From the NCBI GenBank assembly GCA_003993805.1, contig RSEF01000014.1, forward strand, positions 4,710,509 through 4,774,508: a DNA stretch of 64,000 nucleotides, given 5' to 3'. Under the pieces are notes generated by a model that saw nothing but the letters and a program-made list of their open reading frames with translations, searched no databases and was not told the DNA's origin. This DNA is from Himantopus leucocephalus. Taxonomy: Eukaryota; Chordata; Aves; Charadriiformes; Recurvirostridae. Position numbers and translations under genes: made by a program. Shown piece after piece: positions 25,301 to 37,267 of this stretch; positions within the stretch are counted from its first letter, which is position 1; every line of letters begins with the position of its first letter.

Positions 25301-27394
25301 ACCTGAAGGTTATTTACCTGTAACTGGATTTTTTCTCTGAGCAGCCAGCAGCTCCCAGGTGGGTGTGTGGGGATGCCACTCCAAGAGGAAGCATTTGATT
25401 TCCAAGTAAAATTAGATTCCATGTTCAATTCTCAGTAACACAAGCGCGAGACTTCCAGTAAAGACATTTTCTGTAGCAGAGGGTTTTAACGTCTCCCAGC
25501 AGATGCAGTCGAATTGCACTGCAGCAGCCAACTGTTGTCTTATCTTTAATATGTAAACACTTGCTCAATAATTAAGTTACCGTGGAATTTGTACTGTGTC
25601 GATGGTCAATTATGAGATAAACTGATAAAAGGGAGGATGTGGCTGTGTCCTCTGCGGTGGACACTGAACCCGATACGCCTACAGCGGCCAGGTGAAGACT
25701 TGGGAATTGTATGTTTTGGTATTTTCTCCTGATACTCATTCCCATGTAGCGTTTTCAGAGGAGGTGGGTGCTCACTGGGAGATCAAGATTCACTCTTTTA
25801 AAAGGAGTTTTTCCTCTGGCGAGTGTCCTTCGCCCCGCCTTGCCTTGCAGTCGCTTGCCCAGAGGTTGTCACCTGCTGCCGCCTCGATTTCCCACCTTTG
25901 GCCCCGCTGACGGTTCCCCGTGCTCCGCGGGGGCACCTCGCCTGTCTCCTTTCCGCCGCGCTCGGTCGGCACAAGGGGCAACGTGATCCCGTCCGAGATA
26001 CCTTCTGGGAGTATGAATGACTGTATTACTGTCTTTGTCACCTGAGAGCTACTCCGTAGGGAATCATAACATGTGATTAAAGAAACCAGTTAAAAACAGC
26101 TTAGGAAGCTGGATTAGGTACATGATCTCTTATTATGGCTGCTTTTAGCTGACAACCCGGTGAAAGAAGGGGGGTCTGGATTACACGGGGAAACATCAGA
26201 CCTGACGGGAGTGTTTTCTGGCTGTTAGGCTTAGTGGTGTCATGTACGATTTTAATCAGATTTAAATAGTGGCAAACATCACAGGCTTAATGGATTTCAG
26301 CTTTATTATTGGGGCTTTGCTTAGAAGCAATTTGGATTTTCAGCTGTGAGCCAGCAGTGCAAGTGTATTCACGATGACATTAAAAGGGACTGGAAACCCA
26401 GGGACTGACCTTGCATTGAAATGCCACGAGCCCATGTATGGGGACAGACCTCGTCTTCTTTCCGTCAGCCGCAGGACCTCGATGTGTTGTTAAGCTCGGC
26501 CCCATGTTTTTTTCCATAGAGAGGATGTGTTTGGCTCCATTTCACATATTGATCCCAGCAGCTGGGTAGCTGAACAAACGACTTTTTCCATTTCAAAGGC
26601 TTTGTTGCTCAAGATGAAGCAAGACAACAACCTGTTTTTGCAGTGATCTGGAGAGTTTGTTTTCGATGCTTGGCTTCAACCTTGAAGTTCATCCTACACA
26701 TGATCTAAAATGGTCTCTGTCCTCTGTTTTAGAGGGCACGGGTTGCTCTCCTTGACCTTCCCATGGTGAGGCTTTGTCTTGGCTGTGCTGGTTTGGGGCA
26801 ATTTGTCTAGAGGAAAAACAGCTACTGAGGATATTGACACCCATATTTCTGCAGAGCCGTGGTAGCGCTCCCGCCAAAGCAGGTCTTTTGGGGCGGCTTT
26901 TTTGCCTTTGTGGGAGAAGGTGCCTTGCAAGACATCAACACTGAAGATGCTTTTGTAAAACATGTTTGATTTTGCTCGGAGGATTGGTAATGGGAGACAA
27001 CCTCGTACATCTGTCACTCGGGAAATGACTGTCTAGAACTGTCAAGGACAAAAGTTACGGCTTCGTGACAGTTGCTTGTTGAGGTCTGTTCAACTGGCCG
27101 GTGGTCCCAGTCCTGCCTGAGCAGGAAGAGGGGGAAAAGGGGAACATCGAGGCTTTTCAAGTTCCCCTTAGGAGCAGCATGTGGCATTGTTGCCCTTATC
27201 AGCAAAGGGAAATGTGTGTGTTCCTATGCCTGTTTTCTGTGCCACCTAAAACCACCGACCTGAGGTTTCAGGTACTTCCAGCTCTGAGCTGAGCGTTAAT
27301 GATGATGTTTTTCCTTAGAAGGCCAAGGAGAAGTCTGTAAGGTGGTATCTTGATCATCTACTAAATCCTGGCTTTCTGTCTGATGTAGCCATTC

Positions 27395-27660
27395 AAGCGC
27401 TAATTGCCTTTGATTAAGTCAATCATTTGCAGAGTGAGTGGGTTAATTGGGTATTGTGGAAGCAATCAATCTAATCAGCTGCTTGCATCCATAACTGAGG
27501 CGCTACAATGCAGCAGGACAATAATTGTTTTATGAGCTCCTGGAAGGCAGCAGAGGCAGACTGGATGGCAACAGGAAACTCTTCTCTGCAAAATGGCCTT
27601 TAGGAAAGGTAATTTGCATGCTAAGTGCTCATTAGGAGAGGAGTGATTGATTAAGAGCTG
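27395..27660. promoter_or_regulatory. Candidate cis-regulatory block rich in homeodomain and POU motifs
   Basis: Within 265 bp there are TAATTG (27401), TGATTAA (27411), TTAATTGG (27443), GCAATCAATCTAATCAGC (27462-27479), ATAATTGTTTTATG (27521-27534), a perfect octamer ATTTGCAT (27612-27619) and TGATTGATTAAG (27644). This density of TAAT/ATTA and POU sites in otherwise GC-rich DNA resembles conserved non-coding enhancers. Conservation cannot be judged from one sequence, and AT-rich motifs arise easily by chance, so this is only a candidate. Confidence 0.3.
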
Positions 27661-29879
27661 GGAAATTCTCGCCTCTAAAATGTGTGTGCGCATGAGAAAA
27701 TGGCTGGTGCGGTGTTGGGGTGCGGGCGCATGGGAGGTCTTGGGCTCTTTTGCTTGGCTGGGTGACGTGTGTTGTCTTAGAGGGAAATAGAGGTGTCTTA
27801 AGGGGGATGAAGGGAGATGAGCTGTGAGAGAGTGAGACGTGCCAGGCACCCATCCTTATGTAAGGTGCACCAAGAGCTTACCTCCCAGCTGTCCTTCCAG
27901 GGGCAAAGAGACTGGTTTGCAGGACCACTAAATGCATTCTCGTTCGCTCCTTGCTGAGGCTTTCATCTCCAAAGCACTGAACGTGCTTGAGCAGTAGCTG
28001 CTCTTGGTGGCTCCTCACCTGGTCTGTGGAGGAGAACACCTCGGGGAGAGGATGCCCATCTCCTCCGCAAGCCTCTGAGGTCCCCTCCGCCTCCCGCGCG
28101 TGCGGATGCTGACATCTCCAATCCGCCTGTATCTGCGCTGCTGAACGTGTAACCAGCAGGAAGGGTAGTTATCCGGAGATGACTGCAGAATTATTTTCAG
28201 GGAAGTTATAAGCTCTTCAGCGCACAGCTGCAGACAGGGAGGGGAAAAAAGAAAGAAGCTGCCAGTGCTGAGCAGGGAAGCGGTTACAGCCTTGACTGCA
28301 AGTTCTAAGTTGTTTGAGCAACCTTGACACCGCTTGCAGGGGAACTACCTTATGTATGGGGAGGATGAGTTTGCCTCTGGGCAAACAGCGGTGTTTTCAC
28401 TCCGTGAGAAAGTTTAGTATTCCTTTTTTTAAAGGTTTTTTTTTTTTAATTGGAATGCAAATGCTTAAAAAATTAAAATTGAAGTCATTGAAATGTCTTG
28501 CTTTGGTGGCCGAATGCTACAGGAAGAAATACTACAACTTACAGCAATCAAACCAAACAATTTACAGTGACACAGCCAAACAAGAGGTGTACAGCTCTTT
28601 TTGCAACCTAAGAAACCTAAGAATATGCCACCTTCTCCACCCACCCCCCTGACTATGGGCAGCGGGGTTCATTTCAGAGGAAATATCCTTCAGACCCTTT
28701 GTTTTAAAAGGAGGTTGTGATATTGGTGTCAGTGGTGATACGGAATGTCAGGGATTCGCCACTCAACTGCTCCAAATAATTATGCAATTCCTTAACCTCG
28801 CGGAAAAAGCACTCCCATCATCTCCAGTAAGTACCTATCTACCGTTCTGGTTTAATTAACATCTTACAATGTTAATATAGCAGACTACTCGGCTTCTGAC
28901 ATATGGCAAAGTGGCAATGTATACCCTGCAATTTTAGCAGCAAAGTAAGGCAGTTGTATTTAAATCTTCTCCAAAGCTCTGAATTGGGGTCAAAGCAGTT
29001 TGACTGCTTAGAGGAAAAAAAATCTACTTCTGTAGGTGGAGGTGCCCCAGCTCTAGGAAAATGTGGTTGCTCTTGGATTACACACACGAGTCAAATTTTT
29101 CTCCTCTTTCAGCCTCTTGTGCTTTGTCTTGCAGTGAAACAAGAAGGCAAGAAACAACACATGATGCATTTGGGCTCGGTATGCTATTGGCTCTGTTGCT
29201 GTGCTCCATTTTGATATACTAACATGTTTCTCCTAAAAGCCTTGGACCAGACCTGGTTTTACCACAGCCCTAGAAACGTCATGGAAACAAGCAGTTCTGA
29301 TGCCTCTGTTTCCAGGTGAAACTGCAAAATAAAACACCAAAGAAACTGAAGAGCAGATGTGGTTTAATTCCAAGTTTATAATGCAGCTTTTTTTTTATTA
29401 TTTCATTTTTTTTTTCAAGCCAGTGGATCTGATTGTCCTCCTTGCAGGAGGGTTTTTTTCTTCTCTGAGAACAAAGGCTGAAACTGAAAGAGTAATTTTG
29501 GGTACTTCCTATAGTCCACATTCTCAGACACCAAAAACCCCATCATTAACTAAGCACTGTAACAGCTTTCTGAAGTGGGGAAGTAGCAATATCCCTCTTC
29601 TTAAAAAATGGGGAACTTGAACAAATTACTGGTGGAAGTCAGATGGAAAGACGGTGTCTATGTCAGATTGTCTCGATAGAAAATCCTCTCCCTTGCTTCC
29701 TCTGCAGCCTCTCGGGCAGCGAGAAAGCTGGGCTAGACTAGAGCACCCAATGGGTCCTGCCAGTTTGAGATGCCTGGCTTGGAGGAACTCGAGCTCCAGC
29801 CGCCAGCTCAACAGAGCTGACACAAGGCCATGCAATGTCTTCTTTACAGTCAACTACCATGGTTGGCTCTGAAGCCCCG

Positions 29880-30307
29880 AACACAGGAAAGACATGGACC
29901 TGTTGGAGCGGGTCCAGAGGAGGGCCACAGAGATGCTGTGAGGGCTGGAGCCCCTCTGCTGGGAGGACAGGCTGGGAGAGTTGGGGGGGTTCAGCCTGGA
30001 GAAGAGAAGGGGCTACAAGAGAGCTGGAGAGGGACTTTTTACAAGGGCGTGTAGTGATCGGACAAGGGGGAATGGCTTAGATTTAGATTTAGATTAGATA
30101 TGGGGAAGAAATGAGGGTGGTGAGCCCCTGGGGCAGGTTGCCCCGAGAAGCTGTGGCTGCCCCATCCCTGGAGGTGTTCAAGGCCAGGTTGGACGGGGCT
30201 TGGAGCAACCTGGGCTGGGGGGAGGTGTCCCTGCCCAGGGCAGGGGGGTTGGAACAAGATGATCTTCAAGGTTCCTTCCAACCTAAACCATTCTATGGTT
30301 CTATGAC
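29880..30307 (+). mobile_element. CR1 LINE 3' region, longest copy in the window
   Basis: About 430 bp in sense orientation. The 5' part (GACCTGTTGGAGCGGGTCCA, GGCTGGAGCCCCTCTGCTGG, TTCAGCCTGGAGAAGAGAAGG) belongs to the end of the CR1 reverse-transcriptase open frame and the start of its 3' UTR. The 3' part matches the other copies and ends ACCATTCTATGGTTCTATGA. A short internal deletion is visible after TTAGATTAGATATGGGGAAG, where the ATTCTTGGCTGTG stretch is missing. An 'AGATTT' stutter (TTAGATTTAGATTTAGATTA) lies just before it. Confidence 0.95.
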
Positions 30308-33300
30308 CCTGTTCTCTTTGCCCCACAGAGTTTTAGCTGTGGTGATGAAGTGAGTGTGGAAGTGACAGTTCCTCATTTTACCTTGGAAACTATATAACAG
30401 GTCAAAAATACCCATTCCGGCTGTGTGATTTCAGGTTATGTTATGTGCCATTCATTGGCTAACTTTGTCACAACTGCTTGGTGGTTGTTTTGCAAGTGTT
30501 GCAGGTTTGTACCAGAACTGTCTACAAAAGCTAGCGAATCGTTTTTCTTCTTGGCAGGTGGCTGAAGTGATGCAGCAAACTTGACGACCGAACAGCAGCG
30601 GTGTTAGCAATGTGAGAGTGATATTTCTAAAGGGCACCCATAGGTGCTCTCCAGCAGGTCTTCACCAGGTAGTCCTTTCTGCAGTCATGGTTGGGTGCTG
30701 GTGATCAAGTGGGATGACGACAGGTGTCCGCATCTCTCGTTCTGCGCCTTGGGAGAGGAAGCAGACGTGTTGGTGACATGATGCTGCGTGGTCCAACACC
30801 AGCAATCAGCAAGTGTTGTAGGGCTAGCGGTCGTCTTCTTCAACGTAAGCAGATCAGCCCTCATGGAGGTCTGAATTCAGCCAGATATTTCTAAATATGG
30901 AGCTGTTGCTAAGGTAGTGCAGCCCACAGAGATGAGGAAGAGATGTTTTAGTTCTCCGACTCCGATGCCCTCCAGTGTGAGATCTGTTTCCCTGTTCAGC
31001 CTCCTGCAGTTCTGTTTCTCAACACCTTCTCTAGTTGTTTTCACAATCCTTTAGATCAGGACATTGAGGACACGTCTTGCTGACATACTCTTTGCCTAGG
31101 GAACCTGGATGAGTTCATGTTGGGTTCAAGTCCAATTCTTGGTGGTTTGCACTGATCGGTGTTGACAGGGGTGCAGGCGGCAGGTTTGGGCAGAGCAGAG
31201 GAACAGCTCCGTAGGACACAGCCCTGAAGGAAGGATGAAAGAAAGAAAGAAAAGAAGCAAACAAAGGATTTATGAAAATCTGTACCGAAGTTCAGTGAAA
31301 TTAGCTGCTGGCTTTGCCAGAGCAGCCAGGCACTCTTCTGCAGAAGCGATTGGTCTGGGAAGAGCCGGCATGTGAACCACAGAAAGGGATGACACTTAGT
31401 GTTGGGTTGGGTTTTTTTAATTCTTCCTTGGAGTGGAATTTGGGTACTGTGTTTTGCCACAAAAGGTTGGAAAGAGAAGATCAAAGTGATGAAAATTCCC
31501 TAGGTAAGAGGGCAGGGAAAGCTGTGTTTTCAGCCTGACTTTGACACTGGCTCGCAGTCTTGTCCTGGGCAGCTCACCAAACCTCTCTGGGCTTCCCTCT
31601 CTTCGCATATAACCATTACGATGCCCGTCTGCCAGGGGGAAGCATTAGGTGGACTTTACGGATTTTCAGTTATTTGAGATCCTCTTTGGGGAAGTGCAGA
31701 GTAATTTCATTCTTCATCCCTGAAGTGTTAAGAAAAATCACAAAAAAAGTGTTGTGGAGGGGAACGAGTTTAATGAGGAATGCCTGCAGCAGCCTTCGCC
31801 ATTCAGATGGCCGCAATGAAACACTGGAGAGGAATGAATGGATGAGACCCACAGCCGAAACTCGTGGAGCTGAGCTGCTCCGAGGTGGAGCAGCCGAGAG
31901 CTGAGCTCTGTGTCCCCAGCACTCTGCTGTACCGAGCAAACCCCAGGTGGGGATTTCTGAAGGAAAAGATCGTCTTTCCCTCTGCATCACCCCACGTTTG
32001 CAGTTGGAGATGTCCATGTCCTCCACGCGCTGTCTCTCCTCTCTCTCATCTGACGCTGATGTCCCTTCCTCCAAACCCAGCCCTGTCCACCCCCTACGAG
32101 ATGTTGGTGTTCCCCAAATGTCAGGCACAGAGGCAGCGGAGAGGCTCTGAAACCGTCTCTGCCGTTTAGTGGAGGGAATAGAAATGGCTTTTGAAGTACT
32201 CCGTTGCTCCAACTGGCTTGGCGTTAGAAATCAGCACCCTCCAGGAACAGAACCCGCCTGTCCCTGGTTTCTAAAGCGCACGCTTTGAGAGCAAGCTGCT
32301 CGATGTTTTGCTGTTCAAGAGAGCAGTCAGCAAACGCCAGCCGTCGGAGCCCCGGCAGCAGCTCTGCCTCCCGTTAAGCAAATCTTGCATTTCATAAACG
32401 TATCGGCCGCACATCACCTACTGCCTGGCTGTCTCCCATCAGAGGGATTATTCCCGTTCAGCTCCGTCGTGTACAGCCCACTATAGGTTGTGTAGCAGTT
32501 TTTGCTGATACGAGCCTGGCGCGTAGCAGCATCTGCCTCTCAATCAGTCAGAGCTTCAGCTCCCCGGCAATTAATTCCTACCACGGCGGTGATACGAGTG
32601 CATCAGCCTGGGCCTTTCCCGCGCCGCTGTCGGATGCGGCTGCCCTTGGCTGGGTGTCGGTGGCTTTCTTGGCTGCTTCCCCTTGCTCAGACTTCGGATA
32701 ATCCTGCTCCCCTTTGGGTTCTTCTATTTCGGACACTGCGAGTGCCCTCCAATGGGTTAGCCGCGTCTTTTCTTTATAAAAAGCACGTGGCAATCCCACA
32801 GCTCGAGCTGGGGTAGGGTTGAATTGATGGACTGAATGAGCCAGTCCTGCTTGTGGCTTTGGGGGAGCCTCTTCCGAGCTGGATAGGTGGGTGGACCGGA
32901 GAAAGAACTTCAGACCTGTAATTCCCTTGATACATCTGGTGTCGGTCCTCTGGGTTACTGGGGTGGTGCACGGGGGTGCCGATGCTCTGCGTGGGGCAGA
33001 GCACTTGTCCTGCACTGGAGAGATGGGGAGGGCTCGGGGGTGGAATGGCGCTGTGGCATCACCGGTTGTCCGTGGCTGTGGGATAACTGAGGGTTTGGGC
33101 TGTGTCTCTGGGCAGTGACGTGGACTTGGTTGCTGCTGGGTGGCAGCGCACGCCCATTCGAGGGGGCAGGGTGAGGACCCGCGTCTCAAAATCAAGCCCT
33201 GGAACTGAGAGAGAAAGGGAACACTTTTTCAGTGGGACTTTTATATAATTACATCTTAAATAAATGGAAGATGACCATCAAACTGCTCTGTTAATATTCA

Positions 33301-33542
33301 CAAAACTTATATTGGACAGTTCTTGGGGTTTCTTCGTTTTGAAGCATTTAAGATAAGGGCATCAATTAAACTGGTGAAATAAGTTGGGCATTGTGGCTGC
33401 AGGAGGTGCTGGCACTGATCAGCCGTAATTGCTTTTCTGATTTGAGGAGTTACGATTTCTAGAGTCTTTTTTCTCTCCTTATGGCTCTTTTGAGTTTTAA
33501 ATAAAGCATGTGTATTTCGAATAGAGCTCTTCCGGAGCAGCA

Positions 33543-33736
33543 AATCCGCCCATGGGGCTGACATCCAGGGAGAGGGAAGAGGCGGACACGGCCGGCCGGG
33601 CTGCTGGGGGGCTGGAGGGACCNACACGGCCGGCCGGGCTGCTGGGGGGCTGGAGGGACCCGCTCCGAGGGGACACGCCGCCGAGGCTGTCTTGGTGGCT
33701 TTCTCAACCAAAGTTTCCTGAAGTCAGTGGGAAGAA
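33543..33736. repeat. Contig-end overlap, reverse complement of 46666-46821
   Basis: These 194 bp at the end of contig B match the last 156 bp of contig C in reverse complement with about three substitutions. The 38-base excess here equals one 37-bp direct duplication plus the single N at 33623 (unit beginning ACACGGCCGGCC and ending CTGGAGGGACC). Contig C shows the unit only once, so the duplication in B is false. Confidence 0.95.
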
Positions 33737-33836
33737 NNNNNNNNNNNNNNNNNNNNNNNNNNNNNNNNNNNNNNNNNNNNNNNNNNNNNNNNNNNNNNNN
33801 NNNNNNNNNNNNNNNNNNNNNNNNNNNNNNNNNNNN
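33737..33836. other. Assembly gap, 100 N (contig B / contig C)
   Basis: Exactly 100 N. The left flank overlaps the far (right) end of contig C in reverse complement, so contig B has been placed at the wrong end of C and in the wrong orientation. Confidence 0.99.
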
Positions 33837-33900
33837 GTCCCCCAGCGCCGGGGAACTCCAGGGGCCGAGGTTGACCTCCAGCCCTCCCCAGCAAACTCAC

Positions 33901-34129
33901 CTGCGTATTCCTGAGGCAGCATCGGCCGGCTTATAACTTTCTGAAAAGTCGTAATCCACTCCAGCTGGTCGTCCTCCGTCTCGCAGGCGAAGAGGAATTT
34001 CCGATCCGGGGTGACGATGGTTATCCCGTGCTGCCAGTGGTTTCCCTGGGTGGACGGCGGGAGCCCTTCCAGGACCTTGTAGCTGTTTTCCTTGCTCCCA
34101 ATAAAAACTTCCCCTCTGGCGAAGGCATC
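33901..34129 (-). CDS. ADAP1: ADAP1 coding exon 10 (most of PH domain 2)
   Basis: The 229-nt exon encodes 76 residues plus one base. It starts DAFARGEVFIGSKENSYKVL, passes through HGITIVTPDRKFLFACE and DDQLEWITTFQKVISRP, and ends MLPQEYA. It forms the middle and C-terminal helix of the second PH domain; the Trp in LEW is the conserved PH-helix tryptophan. Splice sites are canonical: acceptor CTCCTAG and donor GCAG|GTGAGT. The reading frame requires one more short exon (human ends VEAHFKHKP), which is not in the 64 bp left before the gap, so the gene's 3' end and poly(A) site are missing. Confidence 0.97.
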
Positions 34130-34596
34130 CTAGGAGGCAGCGGAGCGGTGACTGCGAAGGGCAGCAGGACGCGGCTCACCCTGCTCCAGCCCCACCAGCC
34201 CCCGGCAGCAGCCGAACCCCACAAGCACCAGCCACCCCACGGAGCCCCGCTCCAGCTCCTCCCGGGGGCACCCACACTACGGGACCAACACCCGGGATCC
34301 AAAATTCAGCTACGGACAAATCTGCAGCTGGTCCACGGGGTTCCCAAAGCATTTTTGGTGTCTGTGCGTGGGGCTACTGCACGCTGAACACTGGGCAGAT
34401 CCACCCAGCAGTGACAGCTCCATGCCCCCTCGGCTCTCCCACCAGCCTGAGATTCACCACACCATCATCATCATCATCATCGTCATCATCATCGTCCTCA
34501 TCAGTCATCATCATTGATTATTATCATCATTGGTCATTATCATTGATCATTATCATTGATTATTCCCAGCAGACAGCCCAGGCACCTTCATCTTAC
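34130..34596 (-). other. ADAP1: ADAP1 intron 9
   Basis: A 467-bp intron with canonical GTAAGA donor and TCCTAG acceptor. About 100 bp next to the donor is a degenerate ATC/ATT trinucleotide repeat (listed separately). The remainder is GC-rich and featureless. Confidence 0.93.
34463..34564. repeat. Degenerate (ATC)n/(ATT)n trinucleotide repeat
   Basis: About 100 bp of CATCATCATC interrupted by CGT, grading into TTATCATTGATTATT units. It lies 32 bp from the exon 9 donor of ADAP1. On the plus strand it produces a run of serine codons that looks like a coding repeat but is not. Confidence 0.93.
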
Positions 34597-34668
34597 CAGG
34601 GGGTCTTTGAAATACATGAGCCGTCGGTCATCCATGGTGAACCATCGCTTCTTGAATCCCTCTGTTTG
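34597..34668 (-). CDS. ADAP1: ADAP1 coding exon 9 (start of PH domain 2 core)
   Basis: A 72-nt, phase-0 exon encoding 24 residues: QTEGFKKRWFTMDDRRLMYF followed by KDPL. KKRWF is the beta-2 strand of PH domain 2, where basic residues contact inositol phosphate head groups. Acceptor CTTTAG and donor CTG|GTAAGA are canonical. It joins exons 8 and 10 in frame. Confidence 0.97.
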
Positions 34669-35060
34669 CTAAAGAGTCCAAAAATGCGGGATTACACACC
34701 AAAGCAGCGCAGCTCCCTGCCCAGCAGGCACGGCTCAGGAGGATCAAGGCGCTCGGAGGAGCCCGATGGACTGGGGGAGATGGGGACAGGCGGCTTCTGG
34801 GCCACCAGGAGCTGGCACAGCAGGGTCCAGGCAAGCTTGCCCACCCAGGCGGGGCAGTGAGAGGGGAGATGGGTCCATGAAGTGGGTCTGGATTTTTTTC
34901 AACGTTTGCTTCCAGAGCAGGGAAAGTGTATGAACGCGTTCGCGGTGTGAAGGCTTCGCCTCTCCGTCAAGGTGGGTTTGTCCCACCAGCAGACCCCTCT
35001 CAGCCCCGAGCAGAGCAAGCCTCGTGTTGAGAGGGATCGCCGAAATGCGCTATATCCTAC
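34669..35060 (-). other. ADAP1: ADAP1 intron 8
   Basis: A 392-bp intron bounded by a GTAGGA donor and CTTTAG acceptor. I see no repeat or exon in it. Confidence 0.93.
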
Positions 35061-35123
35061 CTTTGGCCCCGTTTTCTCCATGTACCCTTCCTTCAGGTAG
35101 TTTCTAGAAAGCTTTGGCACCAG
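35061..35123 (-). CDS. ADAP1: ADAP1 coding exon 8 (linker to PH domain 2)
   Basis: A 63-nt, phase-0 exon encoding 21 residues from LVPKLSRNYLKEGYME to KTGPK, the linker and first beta strand of PH domain 2. It is identical to human ADAP1 as I recall it. The acceptor is GCTCCAG and the donor AAG|GTAGGA. Confidence 0.96.
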
Positions 35124-36193
35124 CTGGAGCAACCGGAGAGGAGAGAAAAGAGGACAGCGTCAGACGGAGGGAGCCGGGGGCCGCCGGGCGTGCGGGGCAG
35201 GGCCGGGGGGTGAGTGGGAGGAAAGCCCACCCCGAGCTCGCCCCCGGCCCCCAGCCCACCCGACGGCTCTGGCTGCATGGACGCTTCGGTCCCACTCCTC
35301 CACAGCGCGTAGAGGAGCGGGGGCAGAAACACGAAGCATCGTCCAGCGCTTTTGCCAGCAGCCTCCAGGAGAAGCCCCCGGGCCAAATCCCACTTCACCC
35401 GTCCGCTCCGGTGGTGCATCTCCTCCACCAGCCGCAGCGGGAGCTCCTCACGCGAGCCCTGAAGTGTAATTTGCCTGTAAAACCTCATTAACACGGGCTG
35501 CCTGTGCACTCCCCCTTCCCGCAGATACTGCTGACAACAGCTACCGGCCCCGGGGATATTTTTAACGCCGCTTGGTGAGAACCAGGCAGTAGCTGCGAGA
35601 TCTTCCCAGATGCCTCTAAAAGCCTCTTGAAAGATGACGAGTCTCACCAAAACCAGGGCCGACGAGCCCGGCCACACGCCTCCCCGCCCCTGCTCCTGCC
35701 TTCCATTTAAACAGGTTATTAACGGCTCCGCACTCCCGCCACACCTCACTCTGCCCAGCAGCAGCTCGGGTCGAGCAGGCGTGTGCCCTACGAGGGCGAA
35801 GACACCCCAAAATACAACGGCCCAAAGTATCACACAGCATCTTCATCTTGGAGCCTCCATGGTGGGCGGCGAGGGGCTCCGCAGCCCCCGCAGCCCCGGC
35901 GCTCGGCTCCCGGCATGGGGCTGGGGACGCTTTGCTAAGCGAGGAGCTCGTCACAGCGCAGAGAGGTTCCTGCACCCCGCAGAGGGCTCCCCGAAGCATC
36001 CTTCAGAGAGGGGCCCCGGGAACTCCGCATCCTCAGCAGGGTGGGAGCGATTCATACCTCTCTCCCACATTTAACCTGGCTCCTGTTTAAATTTAATGCC
36101 TTTGCATCGCTCTGGCAGGGTAAAGGAATCATAAATTAGATGCAAATGATGGGAAGACCCAGACTGGAGCCACCTCGCGTACGCCGCCCCGTC

Positions 36194-36251
36194 CCCAGGG
36201 TGTCCCCAGGCTGCACGCTGTGNCAGGGGTGTCCCCAGGCTGCACGCTGTG
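36194..36251. repeat. Direct duplication around single N (36223)
   Basis: About 28 bp (GGTGTCCCCAGGCTGCACGC then TGTG) occurs on both sides of the N with only a trivial difference at its start. It is probably an unmerged contig overlap inside ADAP1 intron 7. Confidence 0.85.
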
Positions 36252-37230
36252 CAGGGTGGTTCAGTATTTCAAGGCTGTAAATTAAACCCTGCTAAACATT
36301 ACCCTCCCCTGTGTCCTCCAAAGAATAACTGATGAGGAGGGGATGAGAAGTAAAAATATAAACAGCGTCTCTCCCGCCGAAGCTGCCAGGGGTGAGCGTG
36401 TGAACCCTCTCACCGCCCCCCGGCGAAATGGCGCCTCTGCTGAGGTCTGGGGGGCGTTGGGGCAATGGGGTGCAGATGCGCCAACCAACTTTAATGGCAG
36501 TAGAGGATATGGGGGAGAAGTGATTATAGAAAGCACACGCGGCACCGCGACTGTACTACAGCCGGCTAACGAGGCTGCTCTTACGGTGTTTCGGATTTCC
36601 CCAGTTTAACTTCGTATCAGAAAATGGTCAGAAGTCCCTCGCGCCAGGGATCACCAGCCGCGGGACCGCTCTTCTTTCTCCTCCCCTCCTTCTCCCCGGG
36701 CACCGGGACGATGTCGCTCGGAGGGGAAGGCTTTGGCTCGGGGGTCCTCGGGGGGGCACGGGCCACCCTGCAGCCCAGAGCCGGCCCCGGGCCACCACCG
36801 GACCCCTCCCGGGTAATTAACAGAAGGCAGGTAGTGCAATTAGATTTCAAAATCTACAAAGCCAAGGAGGTGACAGAGGAACCACCACCCCGCGACCTTA
36901 CGCACCACCGGCAGCGCAACTGCAGCACAGTCAGCTTGCGCTAATACTGCCTCTGCTATTACATTAGCAAAAGATAATGCAATTAGCGGCTCCAGCTCCC
37001 AGAAAATACGAGACAGAGACTCATAAGGCAGGCTGCGCCGGCCTGCACGCAGGAACTCATCCCCGAGGCTCGGGGACAGCACGGACGCTCTTTTGCCTTC
37101 ATCTTTTCTACCTTCCAGCCTTTGTTTCAGCTTTTAGTATTATAGCAACAATTTTTGAGAAAGACACTTAAGGGCTTCTGTACGTGTGACAGCGCTGGAG
37201 TTACTCACGCGCCCGGCTCACATTTTGAGT

Positions 37231-37267
37231 GTGCACATGTGCACACACACACACACGTGCGCGTGCG
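37231..37267. repeat. Alternating CA/GC microsatellite
   Basis: GTGCACATGTGCACACACAC continuing ACACACGTGCGCGTGCG is a nearly unbroken alternating purine-pyrimidine tract in ADAP1 intron 7. It is a simple repeat and potential Z-DNA former. Confidence 0.9.

Larger units (their letters stand above)
13223..33736. other. Contig B: non-coding, probably ADAP1 intron in inverted orientation
   Basis: I recognise no exon, RNA gene or promoter on either strand in these 20.5 kb. It holds two CR1 copies, a 33-bp minisatellite, a homeodomain/POU-motif cluster near 27400-27660 and four single-N joins (15478, 17901, 22349, 33623). Its right end is the reverse complement of the right end of contig C. In the corrected layout it would therefore lie between ADAP1 exon 3 and exon 5, read on the plus strand in the sense of the gene. 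ADAP1 exon 4 was searched for here by its QWIRAKYER motif and not found. Confidence 0.6.

Noticed and set aside
26694..27017. 107-codon minus-strand frame resembling a small gene or retroviral remnant
   Set aside because: No known motif, no splice or promoter context, and a composition typical of random frames in this region.
34411..34565. Serine-rich plus-strand reading frame
   Set aside because: It is produced by the intronic ATC trinucleotide repeat and is antisense to ADAP1.
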